Source of the DNA: Pseudomonas sp. G2-4
GTDB taxonomy: Bacteria; Pseudomonadota; Gammaproteobacteria; Pseudomonadales; Pseudomonadaceae
Direction: 5' to 3'
Assembly: GCF_030064125.1 (NCBI RefSeq)
Contig: NZ_CP125957.1
Span: forward strand, 4,644,501 to 4,708,500
DNA length: 64,000 nt
Below, in pieces: positions 46,501-56,291 of the stretch. Below the pieces are notes generated by a model, which was given only the letters and a program-made list of their open reading frames with translations, was not told where the DNA came from and made no database searches. A program made the translations under genes and the position numbers. Within the stretch, counting starts at the first letter, position 1, and each line of letters begins with the position of its first letter.

Positions 46501-46818
46501 CCTGCCAGCGCCCTGACCGCGAACGGCCGCGCGCCGAACGATCCGCGTGAAGTGCGCCGTCGCAAGCGTGAAGCCGAGCGTCTGCAGAAGGAAGCCGAAC
46601 AAGCTGCCGCTGCCGCCCCTCAAGCGCCTGTGGTCGAAGCCGCTCCAATCGTGGAAGCCGTCGAGGAAACACCTGCCCCGGTCGCGGAAACGGCTGCCGA
46701 ACCTGCCCCGGCAGAATCGGCTCCAGTGGCCGACGAACCTCAGCACTCCGCTGAAGAAGTCGCACCGCGTCACATTGAAGCCCTGGAAAAACAGCACGAG
46801 CCTAAACCTCACGCCTGA
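43600..46818 (+). CDS. rne: Ribonuclease E
   Basis: A 1072-residue endoribonuclease and degradosome scaffold. The catalytic half has the S1 domain (~35-120), the 5' sensor, and the DNase I-like site with Asp300 ([14 protein letters not shown]) and Asp343 (VIDFIDM), equivalent to D303 and D346 of E. coli. The zinc-link is Cys401 and Cys404 (CPRCNGTG). The C-terminal half (~500-1072) is disordered: Arg/Glu/Pro repeats such as EERAPR (~600-740), an Arg-rich RNA-binding patch ([18 protein letters not shown]) and a long Pro/Ala/Glu/Val tail. [10 protein letters not shown] is the canonical start. The upstream 16 codons and the antisense ORF are not genes. Confidence 0.96.
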   Translation: MKRMLINATQPEELRVALVDGQRLYDLDIESGAREQKKANIYKGRITRIEPSLEAAFVDFGSERHGFLPLKEISREYFKKAPEGRVNIKDVLSEGQEVIVQVEKEERGNKGAALTTFISLAGRYLVLMPNNPRAGGISRRIEGEERNELREALNGLVAPADMGLIVRTAGLGRSSEEMQWDLDYLLQLWTAIKEASLDRSAPFLIYQESNVIIRAIRDYLRQDIGEVLIDSVEAQDEALTFIRQVMPQYASKIKLYEDSVPLFNRFQIESQIETAFQRVVELPSGGSIVIDPTEALVSIDINSARATKGSDIEETALQTNLEAAEEIARQLRLRDIGGLIVIDFIDMTPAKNQRAVEEKVRECLEADRARVQVGRISRFGLLEMSRQRLRPSLGESSGIVCPRCNGTGIIRDVESLSLAILRLIEEEALKDRTAEVRAQVPIPVAAFLLNEKRNSITKIELRTRARIVILPNDHLETPHFEVQRLRDDSPEAHTNQSSYEIAAAAAEVEEVQPAAAATRTLVRQEAAVKTAPARANAPVPTEVAAPVAAPASAPEPSLFKGLVKSLVSLFATKEEPAAPAVVAKPAATERPARNEERRNGRQQTRNRNGRRDEERKPREERAPREERAPREPREERQPREAREEAPAVAREERAPRAPREERQPRAPREDRKPRGEREERVRELREPLDAAPAVAAATAEERPARQPREERAPRPPREERQPRAEQAAAAASEEEVLNAEEQLQEDGQDGAEGDRPRRRSRGQRRRSNRRERQRDANGNVIEGSEESESAENAEAPSAADLAAGLAVTAAVASSTISAPAEAEANEQAERATATVENAPVEAPVVEATTPVDATASPEVELAPTREAEPEAEAVVEPAPVVEQPAMIAEPAVEAVFDTPAEEMAPEPAREEQTAFNWTAEPVTSTPVVEPEPTPEPVKAAEPEVVEPAPLVEAPVVVEAPAPVEEPAPASALTANGRAPNDPREVRRRKREAERLQKEAEQAAAAAPQAPVVEAAPIVEAVEETPAPVAETAAEPAPAESAPVADEPQHSAEEVAPRHIEALEKQHEPKPHA

Positions 46819-46832
46819 TTCCATCGCCCAGT

Positions 46833-46871
46833 AAAAAGCCCCGCCTGGTTAACCCCAGGCGGGGCTTTTTT
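46833..46871 (+). terminator. rne terminator
   Basis: AAAAGCCCCGCCTGG, TTAA loop, CCAGGCGGGGCTTTTTT. Strong. Confidence 0.93.
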
Positions 46872-46937
46872 ATGCCCTCATACTTATCCACAGGAGGACT
46901 GGGACCAGGTACAAGACTTATGCCACTGAAGATCCAA

Positions 46938-47027
46938 TGTGGGAGCGAGCTTGCTCGCGATGGCGCCGGGTCAGCTTGCATCAATGCTGAATGTCAGACC
47001 GCTTTCGCGAGCAAGCTCGCTCCCACA
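46938..47027. repeat. REP pair, type A
   Basis: Head-to-head copies of GTGGGAGCGAGC, between rne and the MobA-like gene. Confidence 0.9.
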
Positions 47028-47045
47028 GGGGTTCTGCGTCGCCTG

Positions 47046-47633
47046 TTATTTGAAGGCCAGTGCCTCCGGCACATCGACATCCCACGTCACGCCAGCGTCA
47101 TCCACCGGCACTTCGACCACTTGCGCCCCGGCAAACAATACCTTGGCCCCCCGATCGCCGGTCAATGCCATCAGTTTCGGCCCAAACCCACGACCAAATC
47201 CCACCGGATGCCCGTACTCACCGGCCAGGACCGGCACGCTGATGTCATCCTCGCGAATCCCCGCCGCCACCTGCTCGATACTCGACGGCAAGATGAACGG
47301 CATGTCGCCCAACACAATCAACCATCCATCCAGGTCCGGGCAGGCCTGGACACCGGCCGCGATGCTGTCCCCCAAACCGGGCGAGTCCAGCTCCACAAAA
47401 TCACAGCCATAGGCTTGGGCCATGCGAATGACTTGCGGACGATGCTTGCTCGTTACCAAGACGCGCTTTTCCAGGGACGTAGGCAAATTCACCAGCACTT
47501 GCTCGATCACCGAGCGGACGGCACCGTCGCGTCCTGTGCAATCTGCCAGCAACTTATCCTTATCGAGGCCTGCCACCTGACGGAAACGGCTGCCCGATCC
47601 GGCCGCGAGAATGATCACGCCTATCGCACTCAT
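47046..47633 (-). CDS. MobA-like nucleotidyltransferase (MocA type)
   Basis: A 195-residue NTP-transferase: VIILAAGSGSRFRQVAGLDKDKLLAD, DGWLIVLGDMPFILPSSIEQVAAGI, GHPVGFGRGFGPKLMALTGDRGAK. It should attach CMP to molybdopterin for the adjacent molybdenum hydroxylase. Last gene of the operon after the XdhC gene. GTP-specific MobA is the alternative; context with XdhC and a hydroxylase favours CTP. Confidence 0.85.
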   Translation of the reverse strand: MSAIGVIILAAGSGSRFRQVAGLDKDKLLADCTGRDGAVRSVIEQVLVNLPTSLEKRVLVTSKHRPQVIRMAQAYGCDFVELDSPGLGDSIAAGVQACPDLDGWLIVLGDMPFILPSSIEQVAAGIREDDISVPVLAGEYGHPVGFGRGFGPKLMALTGDRGAKVLFAGAQVVEVPVDDAGVTWDVDVPEALAFK

Positions 47634-47653
47634 ACGCCCTCCTCACCTTGGGC

Positions 47654-48625
47654 TTACAGCGGCTTTTTCTGACGCAGTTCAACGCCATTTTTGATCGCCA
47701 CGATTTCGGCCAGCAGCGACAGGGCGATTTCCGCCGGCGTGTGGCTGCCGATGTGCAAGCCGATCGGCCCGTGCAGCCGCTCGATGGCCTGTGCTGACAA
47801 GCCTAGCTGAGCCAGATTGTCCCGGCGCTTTTGACTGTTAACCCGCGAGCCCAGGGCTCCAACATAGAAGGCCTGGGAATCCAGGGCAGTCAGCAATGCC
47901 ATGTCGTCCAGGCGTGGATCGTGAGTCAGGGCCACGATGGCCGTGCGCTCGTCGGTCTGGATGCTCAGCACCGCTTCGTCGGGCATACCCGAGACGAAAC
48001 GGCCATGTTGTTCTTCCCAGCCGTAGACAAACTCCTTGCGTGGATCGCAGATCAGCACTTCGAAATCCAGCAACCGGGCCATTTCCGCCACGTAACGCGA
48101 CAGCTGCCCGGCGCCGATCAGCAAAAGCCGCCAACGCGGACCGTAGATGGCCCGCAGGACGTGGCCATCGAACACTAGGGCGTCGGTTTTGCTGGCCGGA
48201 GTCAGAACTACCTGACCTGTGCTGACCGTCAGCTCACGGGCGACAATCTCATGGGCGTCGCAGCGCTCCAACAGTTCAGCGACCCACTGGGGATCGCCAA
48301 CCCGCTCTTCGGTCAGACGCAAGGTACCGCCGCACGGCAGGCCGAAGCGCGCCGCCTCCTCACGGGTCACGCCGTAGGTGATCAGTTGCACCGGCGGACC
48401 GTCCGCCGGGATGCGACCGTCGTGCAGCCGGGCGATCAAGTCATCCTCGACACAACCGCCCGACACCGAGCCAATCACCACGCCATCTTCGCGCAGGGCC
48501 AGCATCGCCCCCGGCGGCCTCGGTGCAGTGCCCCAGGTCTGGACCACGGTGAACAACACCACCCGCTGTCCGGCGCGGCGCCATTGAAGCACGCTGCGCA
48601 GGACGTTCAGATCAACGCTGTCCAT
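47654..48625 (-). CDS. XdhC-family molybdenum cofactor insertion chaperone
   Basis: A 323-residue XdhC/CoxI protein. GSVSGGCVEDDLIARL is the N-terminal signature. The C-terminal Rossmann part has LLLIGAGQLSRYVAEMARLLDFEVLICDPRKEF and FYVGALGSRVNSQKRRDNLAQLGL. It binds MCD cofactor, guides sulfuration and insertion. Its start overlaps the stop of the hydroxylase gene (TGATG). Confidence 0.92.
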   Translation of the reverse strand: MDSVDLNVLRSVLQWRRAGQRVVLFTVVQTWGTAPRPPGAMLALREDGVVIGSVSGGCVEDDLIARLHDGRIPADGPPVQLITYGVTREEAARFGLPCGGTLRLTEERVGDPQWVAELLERCDAHEIVARELTVSTGQVVLTPASKTDALVFDGHVLRAIYGPRWRLLLIGAGQLSRYVAEMARLLDFEVLICDPRKEFVYGWEEQHGRFVSGMPDEAVLSIQTDERTAIVALTHDPRLDDMALLTALDSQAFYVGALGSRVNSQKRRDNLAQLGLSAQAIERLHGPIGLHIGSHTPAEIALSLLAEIVAIKNGVELRQKKPL

Positions 48626-50940
48626 CAGGCTTTGGCCTGCTGCCAGCCCTGCAGCTGATAGCGCACCGGCAGGTTACGAATGCGCTTGCCGGTGGCAGCG
48701 AAAATCGCGTTGCACAGCGCCGGCGCAATCGGCGGTACGCCCGGCTCGCCGACACCGCCCAACGGCACCTCACCGGGTGGAGTGACCAAATGCACCGCCA
48801 CTTCCTTGGGCGCCAGGGACATGCGTGCCACTTCGTACATGTGGAAGTTGTCCTGCTGCACTTTGCCGTCCTTGAAGCTGATTTCCCCCACCATGGCATT
48901 GCCCAAGCCCATGACGCAGGCACCTTCGAATTGCGAACGGATGCGCTCAGGGTTGATCTGTGGGCCGCAGTCCACCGCAATGTCCGCCTTGTGCACGATC
49001 ACCGTGCCATCGTCCTTGACCTCCACCTCGAGCACCGCCGCCACGTAGGTGACGAAGCTGTAGTGCACCGCCAGCCCCAGGCCACGGCCCTTGGGCAGTT
49101 CCCTGCCCCAACCGGCGGCCTTCGCGGCGGTTTCCAGCACCGTGCGGATCCGCGCCGTATCAATCGGGTAACGCTCGGGGGATTCGCCGTAGTTCCATTC
49201 TTCGCTCAAGGTACGCGGATCGATCTTACGGTCCGGCCCGAGCAATTTGAGCTGGTACTTCAGCGGATCCTGACCGGCCTTGTGGGCCAATTCGTCGATG
49301 AAGCTCTGAATCGCAAAACCGTGAGGAATGTTCGACACCGAGCGATACCAGCCTACCCGGGCATGGGCCACCGCTTCGGGGTTTTCCAGACGCAGGTTGG
49401 GAATGGCGTAGGCCATGTTGGTCACGCCCATGCCTATTTCGAACGGCGCCTCGTGAGTCATGCCCGGTGCAAACAGTGCGGTGATGCTCGGGGCGACGGT
49501 GCGGTGTAGCCAACCGGACGGCATACCGTCCTGGTTCAGGCCAGCCTTCAGGTATTCGGCCGATACGGTGTGGAAATACGAGTGATGAATGTCGTCCTCG
49601 CGGGTCCATTGCACCCGTACCGCCTGGCCAGGAAACTCCTTGGCCAGCACCGCCGCTTCGACGACGAAATCGGGCTTGGACTTGCGCCCGAAACCGCCGC
49701 CCAGCAACGTGATGTTCACCGTGACCTTCTCGAAAGGAATACCCAGGCGTTCGGCGACACGTTCACGGGTCACCTGCGGCGCCTGGCTCGGCGCCCAAGC
49801 CTCGCATTGACCGTCCTTGAACCGGGCAACGGCGACCATCGGTTCCATGGGGGACTGGGACAGATGCGGCAAGTAATACGACGCCTCCAAGGTCGAATCA
49901 GCCTTGGCCAGCGCATCGTCGAGATCACCGCTGCTGCGCACGACTTTTCCGGGCTTGAGGGCAGCCGCTTCCAGTTCCTTGCGATAGGCAATGGAGTCAT
50001 AACCGGCATTCGGGCCGTCGTCCCACTGGATTTTCAGCGCCTCGCGGCCCTTGATCGCCGCCCAGGTGTTTTTCGCCAGCACCGCCACACCGCCCAGGGG
50101 TTGGAATTCCGAGGGCAGCGGACGCCCTTCGATCTGCACCACCTTGACCACGCCCGGTACTTTCAGCGCCGCGCTGCTGTCCACGCTCTTGACCTTGCCG
50201 CCATAGACCGGCGGGCGGGCGATAACGGCATAGAGCATGCCGTCGAAATGCACATCAGCACCAAACACGGCACGACCATTGACGATGTCATCGCCATCGA
50301 TGGCCCGGGTCGCTTCCTTGCCGATGTAGCGGAATTCAGAAGGCTGCTTGAGACGCAGGCTGTCACGGGCCGGCACCGGCAAGGCACTGGCGGCGGCAGC
50401 CAATTCGCCATAGCCCAATTCGCGGCCGGAAGGCTGGTGCAGCACTTTGTGCAATTGCGCACGGCACTCACCTACGGGGACGTTCCACTGCGCGGCGGCG
50501 GCCTGTTCCAGCATGGTCCGGGCAGCGGCACCGCAACGGCGCATCGGCTCGTACCAGTGACGCATGCTGCGCGAACCGTCGGTGTCCTGGTTGCCAAAAC
50601 GCGCTTCATCGGCCGGCGCCTGCTTGACCAAGACCCTGGCCCAATCGGCCTCCAATTCATCGGCCACCACCATGCTCAGGCTGGTACGTACACCCTGGCC
50701 CATTTCCGAACGGTTGCAGATCACCGTCACAGTGCCATCGGCGGCGATGCTCACGTATACCTTCGGGTCGTCGACCGCACCATGGGGCATGCCCTCGGCG
50801 CCGTATTTCTTGTCCTCGGCAAAGGCATCCTGCAGGCCCCAACTGGCAGCCAGCACCAGCACACCGGTGGCGCTGGCGCCTTTGAGAAAGCCCCGGCGGC
50901 TAAGGTTGCTCAGCACAAAATCATCGGGCAAACGGCTCAT
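48625..50940 (-). CDS. Periplasmic molybdenum hydroxylase large subunit (IorB/aldehyde oxidase type)
   Basis: A 771-residue xanthine dehydrogenase-family Mo-binding subunit. A Tat signal (SRRGFLKG followed by a hydrophobic run, ~12-42) directs it to the periplasm. Substrate and cofactor loops include QRSEMGQG-type [52 protein letters not shown] and the GVGEPGVPP motif whose Glu is the expected catalytic base. It pairs with the small 2Fe-2S subunit by a 4-base overlap. Relatives oxidise aldehydes or N-heterocycles; the substrate here is unknown. No cytochrome c subunit is adjacent. Confidence 0.9.
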   Translation of the reverse strand: MSRLPDDFVLSNLSRRGFLKGASATGVLVLAASWGLQDAFAEDKKYGAEGMPHGAVDDPKVYVSIAADGTVTVICNRSEMGQGVRTSLSMVVADELEADWARVLVKQAPADEARFGNQDTDGSRSMRHWYEPMRRCGAAARTMLEQAAAAQWNVPVGECRAQLHKVLHQPSGRELGYGELAAAASALPVPARDSLRLKQPSEFRYIGKEATRAIDGDDIVNGRAVFGADVHFDGMLYAVIARPPVYGGKVKSVDSSAALKVPGVVKVVQIEGRPLPSEFQPLGGVAVLAKNTWAAIKGREALKIQWDDGPNAGYDSIAYRKELEAAALKPGKVVRSSGDLDDALAKADSTLEASYYLPHLSQSPMEPMVAVARFKDGQCEAWAPSQAPQVTRERVAERLGIPFEKVTVNITLLGGGFGRKSKPDFVVEAAVLAKEFPGQAVRVQWTREDDIHHSYFHTVSAEYLKAGLNQDGMPSGWLHRTVAPSITALFAPGMTHEAPFEIGMGVTNMAYAIPNLRLENPEAVAHARVGWYRSVSNIPHGFAIQSFIDELAHKAGQDPLKYQLKLLGPDRKIDPRTLSEEWNYGESPERYPIDTARIRTVLETAAKAAGWGRELPKGRGLGLAVHYSFVTYVAAVLEVEVKDDGTVIVHKADIAVDCGPQINPERIRSQFEGACVMGLGNAMVGEISFKDGKVQQDNFHMYEVARMSLAPKEVAVHLVTPPGEVPLGGVGEPGVPPIAPALCNAIFAATGKRIRNLPVRYQLQGWQQAKA

Positions 50941-51407
50941 GCCTTGGCCTCCTTCAGGTGGGTGGAGGCCTGGCGGATCGCGGTCTTGATCCGGTTATAG
51001 GTGCCACAGCGGCAGAGGTTGCCGACCATGGCTTCTTCAATCTGCTCATCGCTCGGGTTGGGGTTGGTCTTGAGCAAGGCCGTCGCAGACATGATCTGCC
51101 CGCCCTGGCAGTAACCACACTGGGCGACTGCGGTATCGAGCCAGGCTTTCTGGACGACTTGCCCGACCGGGTCGGTATGAAGCGCGTCGATAGTGCTGAT
51201 GTCCTGCCCTTTCACAGAACCGATCGGCGTAATGCAACTGCGCGCCGGGGCGCCGTCGATGTGGATGGTGCACGCGCCGCACAAGCCCATGCCGCAGCCG
51301 AATTTGGTGCCGTTATAACCGGCCACATCCCGGATGGCCCACAGCAGCGGCATGTCCTCGGTCACATCCAGTTGGTGGTCTTTTCCATTGAGTTTCAGGG
51401 TAATCAT
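50937..51407 (-). CDS. 2Fe-2S small subunit of the molybdenum hydroxylase
   Basis: About 156 residues. A ferredoxin-like domain has the cysteines of CGMGLCGACTIHIDGAPARSC. The C-terminal helical domain has CGYCQGGQ and GNLCRCGTYNRI. It carries electrons from the Mo site. No signal of its own, so it is probably carried out with the Tat partner. First gene of hydroxylase-XdhC-MobA operon; ATG 51407 preferred, a GTG lies 2 codons earlier. Confidence 0.92.
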   Translation of the reverse strand: MITLKLNGKDHQLDVTEDMPLLWAIRDVAGYNGTKFGCGMGLCGACTIHIDGAPARSCITPIGSVKGQDISTIDALHTDPVGQVVQKAWLDTAVAQCGYCQGGQIMSATALLKTNPNPSDEQIEEAMVGNLCRCGTYNRIKTAIRQASTHLKEAKA

Positions 51408-51674
51408 GGGCACGCCCGCATAGTATTGGAGTTATGGGGTCGAGCAATCTGCCGCTTGGTTCACGGTTGGTTTGTCGCAGACTGGCTCAGGCTGATCGGG
51501 CTCTCTTATGCACACGCTCGCAAGCGTCTGCACCGGGCCTTCAGGATGTCGATGGTGACATCGTTAGCGAGCTAAATTAACCCATGATTAAGCAAAACGC
51601 CCTGCACAATCCTGCACAAATGATCGTGTGCAGGGTGTACAGGGCGTTTTTTCAGCCGGTGGCAAAAGCGCGTT
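51408..51674. other. Gap between the hydroxylase operon and murB
   Basis: 267 bases without a gene. It holds the promoter region of the minus-strand hydroxylase operon and, at its right end, a large nested hairpin behind murB. No short ORF here has a start signal. Confidence 0.7.
51594..51654. terminator. Large nested hairpin after murB, probably a terminator
   Basis: Outer arms AAAACGCCCTG and CAGGGCGTTTT enclose inner arms CCTGCACA and TGTGCAGG. On the plus strand a T-run follows; on the minus strand (murB side) the tail is TTTTGCTT. Likely bidirectional. Confidence 0.7.
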
Positions 51675-52694
51675 TCAGTACCGATTGGGTTCCATTTCCA
51701 GCTCGACCTCGAAACGTTCGGCGATGTCTTTCTGGATGCGCTGGGCCAGGTCCAACAGTTGCGGACCCGTGGCATTGCCATAGTTGACCAGCACCAGCGC
51801 CTGCAACTTGTGCACCCCGGCATCACCTTCTCGAAAGCCCTTCCAACCAGCTCGTTCGATCAGCCAGCCAGCGGCGACTTTCATCTGCCCTTCAGGCTGT
51901 GGATAAGCCACCAGGTCCGGGTACTGCTCTTTGAGTTGCGCCACCTGCGAGGCCGGCACCAGCGGATTTTTGAAGAAACTGCCAGCGTTGCCCAGCACGG
52001 CCGGGTCGGGGAGTTTTTCGCTGCGGATGCTGCAAATGGCCCGGCTGACATCGGTAGGCGTCGCCTGCTCGATGCCCTGCTCGGTCAACCGTTGGCGCAC
52101 CGGGCCGTACTCCAGGTGTAGATGCGCAGCGCGACTGAGGGCAAAGCGCACCCGCAGGATCAGCCAGCGCCCCACCTGTTGTTTGAACAGGCTGTCGCGG
52201 TAGGCAAAACGGCATTCTTCGAGGGTGAAGTCGCGTAGCTCACCGGTCTGGCGATCCAGGGCAGTGAGGCCGGCGAAGACGTCCTTGATCTCGACACCGT
52301 AGGCGCCGATATTTTGCATCGGCGCCGCCCCTACGGTGCCGGGGATCAGGCTGAGGTTTTCCAACCCCGACCAGCCTTGCGCCAACGTGTGCTGGACGAA
52401 AGGATGCCACGGTTCGCCGGCTTCGGCTTCGATCACTACGTGTTCGCCGTCATCACTGAGCAGGCGAATCCCGTGGCTGGCCATGCGCAACACCAGCGCA
52501 TCGATGTCGCCGGTCAGCAGCAGGTTGCTGCCGCCGCCGATCACCAGCAGTGGCACCTCATGTTCGGTGGCATAGGCCAGCGCTTCGTGAACATCCTCGT
52601 CGCTGTGGGCTTCGGCGAACAACCGGGCCGCCACGTCCACACCGAAACTGTTGAAGGGCCTGAGGCTGACCCCCGCCTGTACTTGCAAGGTCAT
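51675..52694 (-). CDS. murB: UDP-N-acetylenolpyruvoylglucosamine reductase
   Basis: A 339-residue FAD enzyme of peptidoglycan synthesis, type I. NSFGVDVAARLFAEAHSDEDVHEAL, VIGGGSNLLLTGD, GVEIKDVFAGL, YRDSLFKQQ (Arg and Ser active residues), GSFFKNPLVP and the C-terminal GNATGPQLLDLAQRI are all there. It overlaps the ptp gene by 4 bases. Confidence 0.95.
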   Translation of the reverse strand: MTLQVQAGVSLRPFNSFGVDVAARLFAEAHSDEDVHEALAYATEHEVPLLVIGGGSNLLLTGDIDALVLRMASHGIRLLSDDGEHVVIEAEAGEPWHPFVQHTLAQGWSGLENLSLIPGTVGAAPMQNIGAYGVEIKDVFAGLTALDRQTGELRDFTLEECRFAYRDSLFKQQVGRWLILRVRFALSRAAHLHLEYGPVRQRLTEQGIEQATPTDVSRAICSIRSEKLPDPAVLGNAGSFFKNPLVPASQVAQLKEQYPDLVAYPQPEGQMKVAAGWLIERAGWKGFREGDAGVHKLQALVLVNYGNATGPQLLDLAQRIQKDIAERFEVELEMEPNRY

Positions 52695-53155
52695 AGCCGG
52701 CCCTTCAATTCGTTCACCAGGCGATCGGTGGCAAGTTCGATCAGGTCCAGCACTTGTTCGAAGCCCTGGTCGCCGTCGTAGTACGGGTCCGGCACGTCAT
52801 CGAATTCAGCCTCGTAGCGCCGCAGGAACAGGTCCAGCTCGGCCCTGCCGTTGGCCGGTTGCAGGGCCTTGAGGTTGCGCAGGTTGCTGCTGTCCATCGC
52901 CAGGATCAGGTCGTAGGCGGCGAAGTCGGCGCGGGTCACCTGCTGCGCGCGCTGGGCCGACAAATCGTAGCCACGCCTCAGGGCCGCCGCCTGGCTGCGC
53001 TTGTCCGGGGCCTTGCCCACATGCCAGTCACCGGTGCCGGCGGAAGCGACTTCCACTTGCCCGGCCAGCCCAGCCTCGCGCAGCTTGTGCCGCAAGATGC
53101 CTTCGGCGGTGGGCGAACGGCAGATGTTGCCGAGGCAGACGAACAGAACCCGCAT
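52691..53155 (-). CDS. Low-molecular-weight protein tyrosine phosphatase
   Basis: A 154-residue LMW-PTP. P-loop VCLGNICRSPTAEG with Cys7 and Arg13; the general acid Asp123 is in DVPDPYYDG. ATG 53155 overlaps the kdsB stop; the longer in-frame extension lies within kdsB and is dropped. Substrate unknown, often an exopolysaccharide kinase. Confidence 0.93.
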   Translation of the reverse strand: MRVLFVCLGNICRSPTAEGILRHKLREAGLAGQVEVASAGTGDWHVGKAPDKRSQAAALRRGYDLSAQRAQQVTRADFAAYDLILAMDSSNLRNLKALQPANGRAELDLFLRRYEAEFDDVPDPYYDGDQGFEQVLDLIELATDRLVNELKGRL

Positions 53156-53919
53156 CAGGCCTCCAGCAGGCGACGAACGCGCTCGAGGTCTTCGGCGGTG
53201 TCGACGCCCGTCGGCGGGGCGATCAGCGCATCGGCGACATGGATACGCACGCCATGCCACAGGGCACGCAGTTGCTCCAGGGATTCGGTGTTTTCCAACC
53301 AGCACGGGCCCCATGCAACGAAGTCATGGAGGAAGCCGGCGCGGTAGGCATAGATGCCGATGTGGCGGCGGTACGGCACGCCTTCCGGCAGCACGTCCTG
53401 GCTTTGGGCGAACGCATCCCGGGCCCAAGGCAATGTCGCGCGGCTGAAGGTCAGCGCCAGGCCGTTGAGGTCACTGACGACCTTGACCACGCTGGGGTTG
53501 AACAGGGTTTGCACGTCTTCGATCGGCTCGGCCAGAGTGGCCATGCGCGCCTCGGTGTGGGCCGCCAGGTTGGCCGCGACCTGATCGATCACGCTGGGCG
53601 GGATCAACGGCTCGTCGCCCTGGACATTGACCACGATGGCATCAGGTTCCAGACCGAGTTTCTCTGCGACCTCCGCCAGGCGATCGGTACCGGAGTTGTG
53701 GTCCTCGCGGGTCAGGATCACCTCGGCGCCAAAGCCTTTGCAGGCCTCCACGATGCGCCCATCGTCCGTCGCTACCACCACGCGCTGGGCGCTGCTCTTG
53801 CAGGCCTGCTCCCAGACGTGCTGGATCATCGGTTTGCCAGCGATCAACAGCAGCGGTTTGCCGGGCAGGCGCGTCGAGGCGAAGCGCGACGGAATGACAA
53901 CGGTAAAGGCGGTGGTCAT
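53155..53919 (-). CDS. kdsB: CMP-KDO synthetase
   Basis: A 254-residue cytidylyltransferase. [65 protein letters not shown], and the [15 protein letters not shown] segment. Activates KDO for lipid A core. Follows trm112 by overlap. Confidence 0.96.
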   Translation of the reverse strand: MTTAFTVVIPSRFASTRLPGKPLLLIAGKPMIQHVWEQACKSSAQRVVVATDDGRIVEACKGFGAEVILTREDHNSGTDRLAEVAEKLGLEPDAIVVNVQGDEPLIPPSVIDQVAANLAAHTEARMATLAEPIEDVQTLFNPSVVKVVSDLNGLALTFSRATLPWARDAFAQSQDVLPEGVPYRRHIGIYAYRAGFLHDFVAWGPCWLENTESLEQLRALWHGVRIHVADALIAPPTGVDTAEDLERVRRLLEA

Positions 53920-54101
53920 TTATCCAGGCGCTCATCGGTGGTCAGGGTACGGGCTTCGCTTTCGAGCATGACCGGGATGCCATCACGAATCGGGTAGGCC
54001 AGGCCGGCGCCCTTGCTGATCAGTTCGGTCTTGTCGGCGCTGAGCTTGAGCGGGCCTTTGCAGACTGGGCAGGCCAGAATGTCGAGCAATTTGGTGTCCA
54101 T
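53916..54101 (-). CDS. Trm112-family zinc-ribbon-like small protein
   Basis: 61 residues: [51 protein letters not shown]. The CPVC pair is intact and a second Cys pair is absent, as in the YcaR form. Longer in-frame extension lies in lpxK and is dropped. Between lpxK and kdsB as usual. Confidence 0.93.
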   Translation of the reverse strand: MDTKLLDILACPVCKGPLKLSADKTELISKGAGLAYPIRDGIPVMLESEARTLTTDERLDK

Positions 54102-54124
54102 GAAACTCCCCTGGATAAAAGGTT

Positions 54125-55135
54125 TTAAGGCAAAAGCCGATCCGGCAACAGGCGCATCAACTGCGTATCGAACCAGTCCGCGAAGGCCGGCGATGGCGCG
54201 GCGTCTACCGCCAGGTACCACCAGTCGGGCGCGGCGAAGGCTCGGCATTTGACCGCGTCCTTTTCCGTCATGACTACTGGCAACGAAGGCGTGAAGTTCA
54301 ACGCCTGGGCGCTGTATTCGGCGTGGTCGGCAAACCCGTGCGGTATTGGCCGCCAGTGTAGCGTTTCAAGGGTCTTGAAGAAACGCTGGGGATTACCGAT
54401 GCCGGCCACGGCGTGTAAGGCCTGGCCGGGTGGAAAATGGTCGAGAGGCCGTCGTTCGCCACTGGCCAGGTTCACCAGGGAAGTGGGCCGCAGCTCAAAG
54501 GCAAAGCCGTCTTCGCGGTCGGCGCTAGCGCCGTTGTACAGCACGGCATCGACCGATTGCAGGCGCTCGACCGGTTCGCGCAACGGGCCAGCGGGTAGAC
54601 AGCGTCGATTGCCCAAGCCCCGGGCGTTGTCGATCAGCACCAGTTCAAGGTCCCGGGCCATACGGTAATGCTGCATGCCGTCATCGGACAGGATCAGGTC
54701 CAGCGGCTCGGACTCGAGCAACGCCTGCACCGCGCGGCTGCGATCGGGATCGATCATCAACGGCACGCCGGTGCGCTGGGCGATCAAAAGCGGCTCGTCG
54801 CCCGCGATGTCGGCGCCCTGCCCGGCCTCGACCCGCCACGGCAGCCGCGGCGGTTTGGCACCATAGCCCCGGCTAACCACACCGACTCGCAGGCCGCTGC
54901 GCTGGCAGTGCTGGATCATCCACAGGATCAACGGCGTCTTGCCGGTGCCGCCCACCGTGATATTGCCGACCACCACCAGCGGCACGGGTGGCTGGTAGAT
55001 CTGACCTTCACCCGCCAGGAACCGCTCGCGCTTGCCGACCACCACCCGCCGGTACAGCCATTCCAGCGGCCGTAGCAGGGTCAGGGCCGGATGGCCTTCG
55101 TACCACGCGGCTAGCAATCGATCGGACATGGCCAT
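54125..55135 (-). CDS. lpxK: Tetraacyldisaccharide 4'-kinase
   Basis: A 336-residue membrane-bound lipid A kinase. The P-loop [32 protein letters not shown] and [22 protein letters not shown] are diagnostic. ATG 55135 shares one base with the exbD stop. Confidence 0.96.
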   Translation of the reverse strand: MAMSDRLLAAWYEGHPALTLLRPLEWLYRRVVVGKRERFLAGEGQIYQPPVPLVVVGNITVGGTGKTPLILWMIQHCQRSGLRVGVVSRGYGAKPPRLPWRVEAGQGADIAGDEPLLIAQRTGVPLMIDPDRSRAVQALLESEPLDLILSDDGMQHYRMARDLELVLIDNARGLGNRRCLPAGPLREPVERLQSVDAVLYNGASADREDGFAFELRPTSLVNLASGERRPLDHFPPGQALHAVAGIGNPQRFFKTLETLHWRPIPHGFADHAEYSAQALNFTPSLPVVMTEKDAVKCRAFAAPDWWYLAVDAAPSPAFADWFDTQLMRLLPDRLLP

Positions 55136-55563
55136 CAGGGTGCCGGTGCCGCCTCGACCGTGGTCATGCGCAGATGGCTGAAACCGAGCTTGCCGGCCGC
55201 ATCCATGGCGGTGATGACCGATTGATGAGGGGTCTTGCCATCGGCACTGATGGACAGCGGCAGCGTGGTGTCACCGCCGGACTCCTTCTGCAGGGCCTCG
55301 ATCAGGCTCGCCAGGTCACTCTTGGGCAGCAGCTGGTTGTTCACTGAGAAGGCCCCTTCGGCGCTGATGGTGACTTCCAGGTTCTTCAATTGCTGGTCTT
55401 CAGCCGGTGAACCACTGACAGCTTGCGGCAATTCAACCTTGAGCTGGGTTTCCCGGGTGAACGTGGTGGTCACGACAAAAAACAACAACAGGATGAACAC
55501 CACGTCGATCAGCGACGCGAGGTTGATCTCGATGGTTTCCCGTGGTTTGCGGCGGAATTTCAC
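55135..55563 (-). CDS. exbD: ExbD/TolR-family biopolymer transport protein
   Basis: A 142-residue inner-membrane protein with one membrane segment near the N-terminus holding the conserved Asp ([23 protein letters not shown]). GTG start overlapping the exbB stop (GTGA). It is the stator partner of the ExbB-like protein. This pair beside lpxK is not next to a tonB gene. Confidence 0.9.
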   Translation of the reverse strand: MKFRRKPRETIEINLASLIDVVFILLLFFVVTTTFTRETQLKVELPQAVSGSPAEDQQLKNLEVTISAEGAFSVNNQLLPKSDLASLIEALQKESGGDTTLPLSISADGKTPHQSVITAMDAAGKLGFSHLRMTTVEAAPAP

Positions 55564-56195
55564 TGCTTGCCCCCGGCCAGGTCCACGTCACGGTCGCCTT
55601 GCACCACCTCCACCAGCTTGATGGCTTCCTGCTCCATGCCCACCACCAACTCGTCGATGCGTCGTTGCAGGAATCGATGGAAAAAGACCGAAGGGATCCC
55701 CACCATCAGGCCCGCAGCGGTGGTGATCAGGGCCTTGGAAATACCACCAGCCAATACCGAGGCGTTGGTGGTCATGCCGGATCCGGTGAACGCGCTGAAA
55801 ATGTCGATCATGCCCAGCACCGTCCCCAGCAGGCCCAGCAATGGGGCCATGGCGGCGATGGTGCCCAAGGCGTTGATATAGCGCTCCAGTTCATGGATGA
55901 CTCGAGCGGCAGCCTCCTCGATGCACTCCTTCATGATCTCGCGACCATGCTTGGAGTTGGCCAGGCCCGCCGCCAGGATTTCCCCCAAGGGCGAACTGGC
56001 CCGCAGTTCCTTGAGCTTGTCCTTGTTCAGTTGCTTATCCTTGATCCAGACCCACACCTGCCCTAGCAGATGCTCCGGGGTCACGCGGCTGGCCCGCAGG
56101 GTCCACAGGCGTTCGGCAACGATACCCAGTGCCGCGATGGAACTCAGAATGATCGGCAACATCATCCAGCCGCCGGATTTGACCAATTCCCACAC
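55560..56195 (-). CDS. exbB: ExbB/TolQ/MotA-family proton channel
   Basis: About 211 residues from GTG 56195 (WELVKSGGWMMLPIIL), which follows GAGGGGG. Three membrane segments: ~10-30, ~110-130 and ~155-175. The ALGTIAAMAPLLGLLGTVLGMIDIF and ALITTAAGLMVGIPSVFFHRF stretches are signature. Proton channel energising an unknown envelope process with ExbD. Confidence 0.9.
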   Translation of the reverse strand: MWELVKSGGWMMLPIILSSIAALGIVAERLWTLRASRVTPEHLLGQVWVWIKDKQLNKDKLKELRASSPLGEILAAGLANSKHGREIMKECIEEAAARVIHELERYINALGTIAAMAPLLGLLGTVLGMIDIFSAFTGSGMTTNASVLAGGISKALITTAAGLMVGIPSVFFHRFLQRRIDELVVGMEQEAIKLVEVVQGDRDVDLAGGKQ

Positions 56196-56291
56196 AGTGA
56201 CAGCCCCCTCGAAAAAGTGCGCCACTTTATCATACAGACTCGCCTTGGAGGCCCGACCTCCCGATAAGTCCGTCGCGCAAGCTGACCCGAG

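Noticed and set aside
43315..46824. 1169-codon open frame on the strand opposite rne
   Set aside because: It exactly shadows rne, whose GC-rich repetitive tail keeps the antisense frame open. The translation is rich in Arg, Gly and Phe, with no domain.
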